Source: Actinomycetota bacterium (GTDB taxonomy: Bacteria > Actinomycetota > Acidimicrobiia > IMCC26256 > JACDBD01). Taken from it: a stretch of DNA of 6,678 nt. Both the position numbers and the translations under genes were made by a program. The notes under the pieces were generated by a model. That model was not told the origin of the DNA. It saw nothing but the letters and a program-made list of their open reading frames with translations, and made no database searches. The stretch lies in assembly GCA_013695115.1 (NCBI GenBank), contig JACDBD010000119.1, positions 1-6,678 of the forward strand, given 5' to 3'. Shown here in pieces: positions 1-6,445 of this stretch (position 1 is the first letter of the stretch; each line of letters opens with the position of its first letter).

Positions 1-62
1 GCGGGATCCCGCCGCGGACCCCACCCGCCCACCGCTGCGGCTCGCTCCGCTCGCCGCAACGT

Positions 63-82
63 CCGGCGGCGTCACCCGCCGG
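63..82. other. GC-only 7-bp hairpin, possible terminator of an upstream gene
   Basis: CCGGCGG at 63-69 is perfectly complementary to CCGCCGG at 76-82, with a 6-nt loop. It follows a 6-bp stem (36-41 with 53-58) and a 12-bp palindrome at 1-12. Such a cluster could mark the 3' end of a preceding transcript. There is no T-run after it on the plus strand, so it is not a textbook intrinsic terminator, although actinobacterial terminators often lack a clear U-tract. It could equally be chance structure in GC-rich DNA. Confidence 0.35.
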
Positions 83-233
83 CGCCCGCCGTTCTCGTCA
101 AGCAGCGGGATGCTACGCAGCCCGGGCGGTGTGGCGGGCGTGCTCGGCCCAGAAGGCGGTCTCGACGCCGGGCTCCATCACTGTTCGGTATCGGCGCCGC
201 GAATGGTCCGATTGACCGACCTCGGAGTGCCCT

Positions 234-263
234 TCGACACCTTCTCGGGCGGTCCGGTAGTCT
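234..263 (+). promoter_or_regulatory. Candidate sigma-70-type promoter for the rplC operon
   Basis: TCGACA at 234-239 matches the -35 consensus TTGACA at five of six positions. After an 18-nt spacer, TAGTCT at 258-263 fits the actinobacterial -10 pattern TANNNT. Transcription would start near 270, giving a leader of about 180 nt before the rplC ATG. The position, orientation and match fit a promoter for a highly expressed operon. A second TTGACC at 212-217 has no good -10 partner at proper spacing. This is pattern matching only. Confidence 0.45.
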
Positions 264-283
264 TTCCAGGCTTTGCCGTGGGG

Positions 284-325
284 GGATTGGGGCCTCCTCC
301 GGCGTCTCCTCATAGGCCCCCAACC
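284..325 (+). promoter_or_regulatory. Leader stem-loop in the rplC 5' UTR
   Basis: GGGGCCT at 289-295 pairs perfectly with AGGCCCC at 314-320. The helix extends with TT 287-288 to AA 322-323 across a bulged C321, and GG 284-285 to CC 324-325 across a bulged A286, giving about 11 bp. The 18-nt loop (296-313) carries CCTCC and CTCCTCA, which are pyrimidine-rich and complementary to Shine-Dalgarno sequences. It lies about 15-55 nt after the proposed transcription start. No T-run follows, so it does not look like an attenuator terminator. A role in autoregulation by a ribosomal protein is only a possibility. Confidence 0.45.
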
Positions 326-380
326 GATGTCTGCGCAGGCTGCACCTTCTCTCGGGCAGGACCACGCAGCACAACACCCA

Positions 381-429
381 GACGCTCCGCCGGCTCCTCG
401 GCCACCAAGCCCGGAACCGGGGGAGCGTT
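381..429 (+). promoter_or_regulatory. Second leader stem closing just before the rplC ribosome-binding site
   Basis: Positions 381-388 (GACGCTCC) pair with 422-429 (GGAGCGTT) in an 8-bp helix including one G-U pair. The enclosed sequence can form small inner helices, for example CCG 390-392 with CGG 399-401, and CCC 410-412 with GGG 419-421. The helix ends five bases before the TGAGGGA Shine-Dalgarno region at 434-440, so its folding may affect access to the rplC start. Confidence 0.35.
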
Positions 430-449
430 CGCGTGAGGGAAAGACCGCG

Positions 450-1121
450 ATGGCTTCCAAGGGAATCCTGGGCCGCAAGCTCGGCATGACCCAGGTCTGG
501 GACGCCGACAACCGGGTGCTTCCGGTGACGGTGATCCAGGCCGGGCCTTGTCGCGTCGTGCAGCTCAAGACGCCCGAGCGCGACGGCTACTCCGCGGTGC
601 AGCTGGCCTTCGGTGACGCCAACGAGGGGAACCTCACCAAGGCCCAGCTCGGTCACCTGAAGAAGGCCGACGCCCAGCCGGCTCGGCACCTGGCCGAGTT
701 GCGGGTCGACGACCTGTCCGGCTTCGAGGTGGGGCAGGTGGTGGCGGCCGACCTGTTCGAGGTGGGCGACCGGGTCGACGTCAGCGGGATCAGCAAGGGC
801 AAGGGCTTCACCGGTGTGATGCAGCGCCACAACTTCGCCGGCCAGGGCGCGAGCCACGGCACCCACAAGAAGCACCGCGCCCCCGGCGCCATCGGTGCGT
901 GCGCGACGCCCTCGCGGGTGTTCAAGGGCATGCGCCTCCCGGGTCAGCACGGCAACAGTCGTGTCACCACGCTCAACCTCGAAGTCGTCGAGGCCGACGC
1001 CGAGCGCAGTCTCCTGCTCCTCAAGGGATCGGTTCCGGGCCCGGCGGGCAGCGTGGTGTTCGTTCGCAACGCGGTGAAGAGCCCGGCCAAGGCGGGCACG
1101 ACCGCGGAGACGGCCGCATGA
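450..1121 (+). CDS. rplC: 50S ribosomal protein L3
   Basis: L3 is an early-assembling 50S protein that binds 23S rRNA domain VI and reaches toward the peptidyl-transferase centre through a long loop. The 223-aa product has normal family length and starts [18 protein letters not shown], the standard N-terminus. The L3 signature follows at residues 117-128 ([12 protein letters not shown]), then the conserved loop at about 135-169 with [20 protein letters not shown] and GQHGN. The ATG at 450 is chosen because AGGGA at 436-440 lies 9 nt upstream and the family N-terminus begins there; the frame is open further upstream but without coding bias. The Gln that PrmB methylates in E. coli L3 is not at the matching position, which reads [10 protein letters not shown]. 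The stop overlaps the rplD start as ATGA. Confidence 0.98.
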   Translation: MASKGILGRKLGMTQVWDADNRVLPVTVIQAGPCRVVQLKTPERDGYSAVQLAFGDANEGNLTKAQLGHLKKADAQPARHLAELRVDDLSGFEVGQVVAADLFEVGDRVDVSGISKGKGFTGVMQRHNFAGQGASHGTHKKHRAPGAIGACATPSRVFKGMRLPGQHGNSRVTTLNLEVVEADAERSLLLLKGSVPGPAGSVVFVRNAVKSPAKAGTTAETAA

Positions 1122-1810
1122 GCACCGTCCCTGTCACCACCGTCACCGGCGCCAAGGCCGGCAGCGTCGAGCTCGCCGACGAGCTGTTCGGGATCGAGCC
1201 GAATGTCTCCGTCATGCACCAGGTCGTCACCGCCCAGCTCGCGGCCCGGCGCTCGGGCACGCACAGCACCAAGACGCGCTCCGAAGTCCAGGGCGGCGGC
1301 GCCAAGCCATGGCGCCAGAAGGGCACCGGGCGCGCCCGCCACGGCTCGATCCGCTCGCCCCAGTGGCGCGGCGGCGGCGTCGCCCACGGCCCCAAGCCTC
1401 GCGACTACACCCAGCGCACCCCCAAGAAGATGGTGCGCCTCGCGCTCCGCTCGGCGCTGTCGGACCGCGCCGCCGACGGCAAGGTCATGGTCGTCGACGA
1501 GTGGGGCATCGACGAGCCCAAGACCAAGCGGGCCAAGGAGGTCCTCGAGGGCCTGGGCCTGCGGGTCAAGCGCGAACGCGACGTCCGGATCCTGCTCGTC
1601 CTCGAGCGCGGTGAGGAAGCCACCTGGAAGTCGTTCCGCAACCTCGGCAAGCGGGTGCAGATCGTCCTGCCCGAGGAGCTCAACGCCTACGACGTCCTCG
1701 TCAACGACTGGATCGTGTTCAGCACCCGCACGCTCGAGACCGCGACTCGGCGCTTCGGTTCCGCCGGCCCGGCCGAGGAGCCGGTCGCCGAGAAGGAGAC
1801 GGCGTCGTGA
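1118..1810 (+). CDS. rplD: 50S ribosomal protein L4
   Basis: L4 is a 50S assembly protein whose long basic loop lines the nascent-peptide tunnel. The 230-aa product shows an N-terminal L4 fold, then the extended loop at about residues 50-97 with [22 protein letters not shown] and HGPKPRDY (the first motif runs across 53-74), the most conserved part of the family. The C-terminal half includes [18 protein letters not shown] and ends in a short Ala/Glu-rich tail, making it slightly longer than the roughly 200 aa of E. coli L4. The ATG overlaps the rplC stop in ATGA, and GGAG at 1106-1109 gives 8-nt spacing. In E. coli L4 represses its own operon through the S10 leader; whether it acts on the leader upstream here is unknown. 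Confidence 0.98.
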   Translation: MSTVPVTTVTGAKAGSVELADELFGIEPNVSVMHQVVTAQLAARRSGTHSTKTRSEVQGGGAKPWRQKGTGRARHGSIRSPQWRGGGVAHGPKPRDYTQRTPKKMVRLALRSALSDRAADGKVMVVDEWGIDEPKTKRAKEVLEGLGLRVKRERDVRILLVLERGEEATWKSFRNLGKRVQIVLPEELNAYDVLVNDWIVFSTRTLETATRRFGSAGPAEEPVAEKETAS

Positions 1811-2105
1811 GTGCCCGTAACCCCCGCGACATCGTGATCCGGCCGATCGTGTCGGAGAAGTCGTACGCCGCGTACGAGGAGAACGTCTACACGTTCGTCG
1901 TCGCCGGCGACGCCAACAAGATCGAGATCAAGAAGGCGATCGAGACGATCTTCGGGGTCAAGGTCAAGCGGGTCAACACCCTGAACCGCCAGGGCAAGCG
2001 CAAGCGGAACCGCCGCACCGGCGACTGGGGTCAGCGGGCGGCGCAGAAGCGCGCCGTGGTCGCGCTCGCCGAGGGCGACCACATCGAGATCTTCGGAGGG
2101 ACCTG

Positions 2106-2106
<1 letters not shown>
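1807..2106 (+). CDS. rplW: 50S ribosomal protein L23
   Basis: L23 sits at the exit of the peptide tunnel and is the docking site for trigger factor and the signal recognition particle. The 99-aa product has family length. It starts with the typical N-terminus ([10 protein letters not shown] at about residues 11-20), where Glu17 lines up with the E. coli L23 Glu18 used for trigger-factor contact. [21 protein letters not shown] follows at about 39-59, then a basic loop [12 protein letters not shown] and the C-terminal [12 protein letters not shown]. Translation starts at GTG 1807 in a GTGA overlap with the rplD stop, with a strong AAGGAG at 1793-1798, 8 nt away. Confidence 0.98.
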
Positions 2107-2942
<836 letters not shown>

Positions 2943-2959
2943 TGAGGAGCAGCTGACCA

Positions 2960-3238
2960 ATGCCGCGCAGCCTGAAAAAGGGACCGTTCATCGACGACCA
3001 TCTGGCGGCGAAGGTCCAGGCCATGAACGACTCGGGCGACCGCAAGGTCATCAAGACCTGGTCGCGCCGTTCGACGGTCACCCCCGACATGGTCGGCCAC
3101 ACCATCGCGGTCCACGACGGTCGCAAGCACGTGCCCATCTACATCACCGAGGCGATGGTGGGCCACAAGCTGGGCGAGTTCGCCCCAACGCGCACGTTCC
3201 GCGTGCACTCCGGCTCCGAGCGGTCGGTGAACCGGTAG
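2960..3238 (+). CDS. rpsS: 30S ribosomal protein S19
   Basis: S19 binds 16S rRNA in the 30S head, in complex with S13, near the A-site tRNA. The 92-aa product is family length and nearly consensus: [19 protein letters not shown], then [15 protein letters not shown], then [29 protein letters not shown] and a short basic C-terminus. The gap after rplB is 17 nt and carries GAGGAG at 2944-2949, 10 nt before the ATG. Nothing in it departs from the family. Confidence 0.99.
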   Translation: MPRSLKKGPFIDDHLAAKVQAMNDSGDRKVIKTWSRRSTVTPDMVGHTIAVHDGRKHVPIYITEAMVGHKLGEFAPTRTFRVHSGSERSVNR

Positions 3239-3240
3239 CC

Positions 3241-3864
3241 ATGCCCGAGTCCCGCGCCCGCCTCCGTTACCTGCGCACCGCGCCGCCCAAGGTCCGTCAG
3301 GTCGTGGGGTTGATCCGCGGGCTCGACGTCGAGGACGCGCGCGAGACGCTCGAGTACTGCGAGCGGGGGGCGGCCGACGAGGTGCTCAAGCTCCTCGACT
3401 CGGCGATCGCCAATGCCGAGCACAACGAGAACGTGCCTGCCGACGAGTTGTTCGTGCAGACCGCCTACGTCGACGAGGGGCCGACGCTCAAGCGGTGGCG
3501 ACCGCGGGCACGGGGGCGAGGGACCCGCATCCGCAAGCGCACCAGCCACCTCACGATCATCGTGTCGCGCTTCGCTGAGGACGAGCTCGAGCGGCGCCGG
3601 GCCCAAGAGGCGATCACCGGGCCGCCCCGCAAGCGCCCCGCCCGGCGCCGGGGCCTCCAGGCCCAGATCGAGGCCGAGGAGGGTGAAGAGCACGACCACG
3701 ACCACGACGAGGACCACGACCACGGGGACGAGGGCGCCGAGGGCGAGCCGAGCCCGACCGTGAAGGCTCCCGCCAAGAAGAAGGCTCCGGCCAGGAAGAC
3801 GACCGCGAAGAAGACGGCCGCCAAGAAGACCGCCAAGAAGTCGACGAAGAAGAAGGGCACGTAA
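3241..3864 (+). CDS. rplV: 50S ribosomal protein L22 with His/Asp-rich and Lys-rich C-terminal extension
   Basis: L22 contacts all 23S rRNA domains and sends a beta-hairpin into the exit tunnel, where macrolide-resistance changes occur. Residues 1 to about 112 are an ordinary L22: [28 protein letters not shown], then the hairpin [20 protein letters not shown] at 84-103. The protein is 207 aa against about 110-130 for most bacteria. The extension has an Arg-rich part (about 118-140), an acidic segment with His at 151, 153, 155, 159 and 161 among Asp/Glu (144-169), then a Lys/Ala/Pro/Thr tail (175-207, 14 Lys). Lys-rich L22 tails are known in mycobacteria; the His/Asp block is the odd part. The ATG lies 2 nt after the rpsS stop with only a poor Shine-Dalgarno, so it probably depends on coupling. 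Confidence 0.97.
   Translation: MPESRARLRYLRTAPPKVRQVVGLIRGLDVEDARETLEYCERGAADEVLKLLDSAIANAEHNENVPADELFVQTAYVDEGPTLKRWRPRARGRGTRIRKRTSHLTIIVSRFAEDELERRRAQEAITGPPRKRPARRRGLQAQIEAEEGEEHDHDHDEDHDHGDEGAEGEPSPTVKAPAKKKAPARKTTAKKTAAKKTAKKSTKKKGT
3691..3861 (+). repeat. Low-complexity tandem codon repeats in the rplV 3' end
   Basis: Positions 3691-3723 are built of CAC and GAC/GAG codons (alternating His and Asp/Glu). Positions 3763-3858 are dominated by AAG codons, usually as AAGAAG followed by ACC/ACG/GCC. Both are simple-sequence DNA within the coding frame and may vary in copy number by slippage. Third positions remain almost all G/C, so this is a native part of the gene and not a frameshift artefact. 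The AAG-rich end also supplies the AAGGG Shine-Dalgarno (3853-3857) for rpsC. Confidence 0.8.
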
Positions 3865-4796
3865 TGGGCCAGAAGGTCAACCCCTACGGGTTCCGACTCG
3901 GCATCACGACCGACTGGAAGTCGCGTTGGTTCGCCGACCACCAGGAGTACACCGACAGCCTCATCGAGGACTGGGAGATCCGCGACTACCTGCGCAAGCA
4001 GCTCCCGCACGCGGCGGTGAGCCGGGTCGAGATCGAGCGCACCCGCGACCGCCTCCGGGTCGACGTGTACACCGCCCGTCCCGGGATCGTCATCGGGCGC
4101 CGGGGCGCCGAGGCCGACCGCCTGCGTGCCGGTCTGCTCGAGATCACCGGGAACCCGAAGATCCACTTCAACATCCAGGAGATCAAGCAGCCCGAGCTCG
4201 ACGCGACGCTGATCGCCCAGGGCGTGGCCGATCAGCTCGCGGGGCGGGTGTCGTTCCGGCGGGCGATGAAGCGCGCCGTGCAGACGGCGATGAAGGCGGG
4301 TGCGCAGGGCATTCGGGTGCAGTGCGGCGGCCGCCTCGGCGGCGCCGAGATGTCCCGCAAGGAGTGGTACCGGGAGGGACGGGTGCCGCTGCACACGCTG
4401 CGGGCCGACATCGACTACGGCGGCGCCGAGGCGCGCACGACGTTCGGGCGTATCGGCGTGAAGGTGTGGATCTACAAGGGCGAGATCCTGCCCTACAAGT
4501 CGGCCGCCGAGGACAAGATCACCAAGGAGGCGGCGATGGCCGTGGGCGAGACCTCGGGTCAGGGACCGGCCCGACGGGTGGTCTCGGCCGGCGGCGGCCG
4601 CCGCCGACCCGCGGCCGAGGCGGTGCAAGTCGACTCCGAGTCGGTCGGTGAAGACGCGCCTTCCGAGGCGCAGCCGCTGGTGAAGGAGGCCGACCCCGCG
4701 CTCGAGGCGCTGCTCGCAGAGGAAGAGGAGATTGAGCGCCGCACCAGCCGCCAGCACCACGAGGCCCCGAAGTTCCACGGCGGCGAAGAGGATTAG
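3864..4796 (+). CDS. rpsC: 30S ribosomal protein S3 with long acidic C-terminal tail
   Basis: S3 lies at the mRNA entry of the 30S head and, with S4 and S5, contributes to mRNA unwinding. The product begins [15 protein letters not shown] and has a type-2 KH domain whose GxxG loop is GRRG at residues 78-81. The S3 C-terminal domain follows ([13 protein letters not shown], then [23 protein letters not shown]) and ends near residue 213. It is 310 aa; many S3 proteins are about 210-275. The extra roughly 97 residues contain an Arg patch (GGGRRRP), then Glu/Asp-rich sequence including EEEEIERR near 286-293 and a His/acidic end. The ATG shares one base with the rplV TAA (TAATG), with AAGGG 6 nt upstream. 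Confidence 0.98.
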   Translation: MGQKVNPYGFRLGITTDWKSRWFADHQEYTDSLIEDWEIRDYLRKQLPHAAVSRVEIERTRDRLRVDVYTARPGIVIGRRGAEADRLRAGLLEITGNPKIHFNIQEIKQPELDATLIAQGVADQLAGRVSFRRAMKRAVQTAMKAGAQGIRVQCGGRLGGAEMSRKEWYREGRVPLHTLRADIDYGGAEARTTFGRIGVKVWIYKGEILPYKSAAEDKITKEAAMAVGETSGQGPARRVVSAGGGRRRPAAEAVQVDSESVGEDAPSEAQPLVKEADPALEALLAEEEEIERRTSRQHHEAPKFHGGEED

Positions 4797-4798
4797 GA

Positions 4799-4840
4799 GC
4801 GCAGCAGTGCCGTTGCTCGGAGAGCGGGACGGCGCTGCGC
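4799..4840 (+). promoter_or_regulatory. Strong stem-loop in the rpsC-rplP gap
   Basis: Three helices stack. GCGCAGC 4799-4805 pairs with GCTGCGC 4834-4840, GCCGT 4809-4813 with ACGGC 4829-4833, and GCTC 4815-4818 with GAGC 4822-4825 closed by a GGA loop. The interruptions are a 3-nt bulge (4806-4808) and a 1x3 internal loop. That makes 16 base pairs in 42 nt. No T-run follows, so it does not look like an intrinsic terminator. It overlaps the last base of an AGGAG motif and contains the GTG of a small ORF, so it may control that start, rplP translation or mRNA processing. Confidence 0.6.
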
Positions 4841-4863
4841 AGCGACCCGGGAAGAAGGACTGA
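4807..4863 (+). CDS. Putative 18-aa small ORF between rpsC and rplP
   Basis: This ORF starts with GTG and encodes [18 protein letters not shown] before TGA at 4861-4863. I do not recognise the peptide. In its favour are AGGAG at 4795-4799, overlapping the rpsC stop and 7 nt before the GTG; a stop only 4 nt before the rplP ATG; and third positions that are G/C in 15 of 18 codons. It fills the only sizeable gap in an otherwise gapless operon, so ribosomes leaving rpsC could pass through it to rplP. The rplP Shine-Dalgarno (AAGGA, 4855-4859) lies in its final Lys codons. Its start codon is inside the 4799-4840 hairpin. It may be a coupling or leader peptide, or simply a chance ORF. Confidence 0.35.
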   Translation: MPLLGERDGAAQRPGKKD

Positions 4864-4867
4864 CGCC

Positions 4868-5284
4868 ATGTTGATGCCGAAGAAGACCCGCTACCGCAAG
4901 CAGCAACGGGGCCGCATGGGCGGCGTCGCCAAGGGGGGCACGCGCGTCGCGTTCGGCGACTACGGCATCCAGGCGCTCGAGCCCGGCTGGATCACCAACC
5001 GCCAGATCGAGGCCGCCCGAATCGCCATGACCCGCTACGTCAAGCGGGGCGGCAAGGTCTGGATCAACATCTTCCCCGACAAGCCCGTTACCCAGAAGCC
5101 GGCCGAGACCCGCATGGGCTCGGGCAAGGGCAACCCGGAGCATTGGGTCGCGGTGGTGAAGCCGGGGCGGATCATGTTCGAGATGGCCGGCGTCCCCGAG
5201 CAGACGGCGCGCGAGGCGCTGCGGCTCGCGATGCACAAGCTCCCGATCAAGACCCGCTTCGTCGTGCGAACGGACGAACTGTGA
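4868..5284 (+). CDS. rplP: 50S ribosomal protein L16
   Basis: L16 organises the A-site side of the 50S central protuberance and is added late in assembly. The 138-aa product is standard length: [19 protein letters not shown] at the start, [20 protein letters not shown], then [20 protein letters not shown] and the C-terminal [18 protein letters not shown]. Arg82 lines up with the Arg81 hydroxylated in E. coli L16. The first ATG (4868) is preferred to the one at 4874 because the family N-terminus is usually M-L-x-P-K and AAGGA at 4855-4859 is spaced 8 nt from it. It follows the 71-nt gap after rpsC and is followed by a GTGA overlap with rpmC. Confidence 0.98.
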   Translation: MLMPKKTRYRKQQRGRMGGVAKGGTRVAFGDYGIQALEPGWITNRQIEAARIAMTRYVKRGGKVWINIFPDKPVTQKPAETRMGSGKGNPEHWVAVVKPGRIMFEMAGVPEQTAREALRLAMHKLPIKTRFVVRTDEL

Positions 5285-5508
5285 CCAAGGCGCGCGAGTT
5301 CCGGGAGCTCAACGACGTGGAGCTCGAGCACCGACTGTCCGAGGCGAAGGAGGAGCTGTTCAACCTGCGGTTCCAGAACGCCACCGGCCAGCTCGACAGC
5401 ACGTCGCGCCTGGCGCACGTGCGCAAGGACGTGGCCCGGATCGAGACGCTGCTCCGGGAGCGGGAGATCGCCGCCGCCGAGGCGCTGAAGGTGGAGAGCA
5501 ATGGCTGA
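5281..5508 (+). CDS. rpmC: 50S ribosomal protein L29
   Basis: L29 is a small helical-hairpin protein at the peptide exit site beside L23. The 75-aa product shows the family pattern: [20 protein letters not shown] in the first helix, the signature [14 protein letters not shown], then [20 protein letters not shown] in the second helix. It starts at GTG 5281 within a GTGA overlap with the rplP stop. The Shine-Dalgarno is weak (GGA at 5272-5274), so it probably relies on translational coupling. Its last 8 nt overlap the start of rpsQ. Confidence 0.97.
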   Translation: MTKAREFRELNDVELEHRLSEAKEELFNLRFQNATGQLDSTSRLAHVRKDVARIETLLREREIAAAEALKVESNG

Positions 5509-5770
5509 CGAAGGCACCCGCATCAACCGCCGCAAGACGCGGGAGGGCACCGTGATGTCCACCAAGATGGACAAAACGGTGGTCGTCGCGGTGATCGATC
5601 GCGTCCGCCACGGCCGCTACGGCAAGACCCTGCAGAAGACGAGCCGCCTGTACGCCCACGACGAGGCCAACGACGCCCGTGAGGGCGACCGCGTCCGTGT
5701 CGCCGAGACCCGTCCCATCTCCAAGCAGAAGCGCTGGCGGGTGGTCGAGGTGCTGGAGCGTGCGAAGTAG
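5501..5770 (+). CDS. rpsQ: 30S ribosomal protein S17
   Basis: S17 is a primary 16S rRNA-binding OB-fold protein of the 30S body. The 89-aa product reads [20 protein letters not shown] at residues 9-28, then [40 protein letters not shown] and a short C-terminus, all typical. The ATG at 5501 is used because the RRKxREG segment before the internal MSTKMDKT is conserved in actinobacterial S17, and GGAG lies at 5493-5496. Spacing is short (4 nt) and the gene overlaps rpmC by 8 nt. Confidence 0.98.
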   Translation: MADEGTRINRRKTREGTVMSTKMDKTVVVAVIDRVRHGRYGKTLQKTSRLYAHDEANDAREGDRVRVAETRPISKQKRWRVVEVLERAK

Positions 5771-6139
5771 ATGATCCAACAGGAATCCCGTCTTCGTGTC
5801 GCCGACAACTCGGGTGCGCGCGAGGTCTTGTGCATCAAGGTCCTCGGTGGCACCCGGCGGCGCTACGCGGGCATCGGCGACATCTTCGTGGCCACGGTGA
5901 AGGACGCGGTGCCGGGCGCCCCGGTGAAGAAGGGCGAGGTCGTGAAGTGCGTGGTCGTGCGGACCAAGAAGCAGCGGCGCCGACCCGACGGCAGCTATAT
6001 CCGCTTCGACGAGAACGCCGCCGTGCTCATCAACGACCAGCTCCAGCCTCGTGGCACCCGCATCTTCGGTCCCGTGGGCCGGGAGCTGCGCGACAAGAAG
6101 TTCATGAGGATCGTCTCCCTGGCTCCCGAGGTGCTGTAG
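5771..6139 (+). CDS. rplN: 50S ribosomal protein L14
   Basis: L14 lies at the subunit interface and forms intersubunit bridges with 16S rRNA; it is also the binding site of the silencing factor RsfS. The 122-aa product is full length and close to consensus: [74 protein letters not shown] and [20 protein letters not shown]. The ATG immediately follows the rpsQ stop with no gap. GGAG at 5755-5758 is 12 nt away, which is long, so re-initiation is likely. Confidence 0.99.
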   Translation: MIQQESRLRVADNSGAREVLCIKVLGGTRRRYAGIGDIFVATVKDAVPGAPVKKGEVVKCVVVRTKKQRRRPDGSYIRFDENAAVLINDQLQPRGTRIFGPVGRELRDKKFMRIVSLAPEVL

Positions 6140-6445
6140 ATGAAGCTCAAGAAGGGCGACACCGTGAAGGTGCTCTCCGGCAAGGACCGGGGTGTGGAGG
6201 GCGAGGTCATGCGCGCCATTCCCCAGAAGAACATGGTCATCGTCGACGGTGTGAACGTGGCCAGGAAGAGCCAGCGGGCGGTGCGCGCCACCATGCAGGC
6301 GGGGATCATCGACAAGGACATGCCCGTTCCCGCATCGAAGGTCGCCCTGCTCTGCCCCAGCTGCAAGCGCCCCACGCGGATCGGCTACCGGTTCGACGGC
6401 GCCAACAAGGTCCGGATCTGTCGCAAGTGCGGAGGTGACGTGTGA
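6140..6445 (+). CDS. rplX: 50S ribosomal protein L24, zinc-ribbon form
   Basis: L24 starts 50S assembly by binding the 5' domain of 23S rRNA through a KOW fold. The 101-aa product begins [20 protein letters not shown] (KOW motif), then [13 protein letters not shown], and normal C-terminal structure. Cys72 and Cys75 (CPSC) with Cys94 and Cys97 (CRKC) make a Cys4 zinc-ribbon candidate. Many L24 proteins, including the mycobacterial one as I recall it, lack these Cys. The ATG directly follows the rplN stop, and GAGG at 6128-6131 gives 8-nt spacing. The end overlaps rplE as GTGA. Confidence 0.98.
   Translation: MKLKKGDTVKVLSGKDRGVEGEVMRAIPQKNMVIVDGVNVARKSQRAVRATMQAGIIDKDMPVPASKVALLCPSCKRPTRIGYRFDGANKVRICRKCGGDV

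Larger units (their letters stand above)
1..449. other. Non-coding region upstream of rplC; no identifiable gene
   Basis: No recognisable protein or RNA gene lies here. I looked for the end of rpsJ (S10) or tuf, the usual upstream neighbours, and saw neither, and no tRNA-like T-loop. Reading frames through 190-449 lack the strong third-position G/C bias of the genes downstream. The region contains, in order, a 12-bp perfect palindrome at 1-12, a stem-loop at 36-58, a stronger hairpin at 63-82, a short minus-strand ORF at 113-178 with coding-like base usage, a candidate promoter at 234-263, and two leader stem-loops. It probably joins the 3' end of an upstream transcript to the start of the rplC transcript. 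The window edge prevents seeing the previous gene. Confidence 0.7.

Noticed and set aside
212..241. TTGACC at 212-217 as the -35 of the main promoter
   Set aside because: At 17-18 nt spacing the sequence is CGACAC/GACACC, which does not fit a TANNNT -10; the 234-263 pair is better.
110..436. Plus-strand ORF of about 108 codons in the upstream region
   Set aside because: Codon-position base usage is not coding-like, there is no family resemblance, and it would span the candidate promoter and leader.
327..449. In-frame upstream ATG at 327 that would extend L3 by 41 residues
   Set aside because: It has no Shine-Dalgarno, the added codons show little third-position G/C bias, and the standard L3 N-terminus with a good ribosome-binding site begins at 450.
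273..449. Longer rplC reading frame from 273
   Set aside because: It crosses the strong leader stem-loop, starts at a TTG without a ribosome-binding site and has a non-coding base pattern.
3465..4778. Long minus-strand ORF opposite rplV and rpsC (437 codons)
   Set aside because: It is an artefact of GC-rich codons of the real genes read on the other strand; it shows no family motif, and repeats of Val/Leu arise from the His/Asp and Lys codons.
4799..4840. The rpsC-rplP hairpin as an intrinsic terminator
   Set aside because: No T-run follows the stem, and the downstream genes are the normal continuation of the operon with no evident new promoter.
5555..5770. Internal ATG (MSTKMDKT) as the rpsQ start
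   Set aside because: The preceding NRRKTREG segment is conserved in S17 and the start at 5501 has a GGAG upstream.
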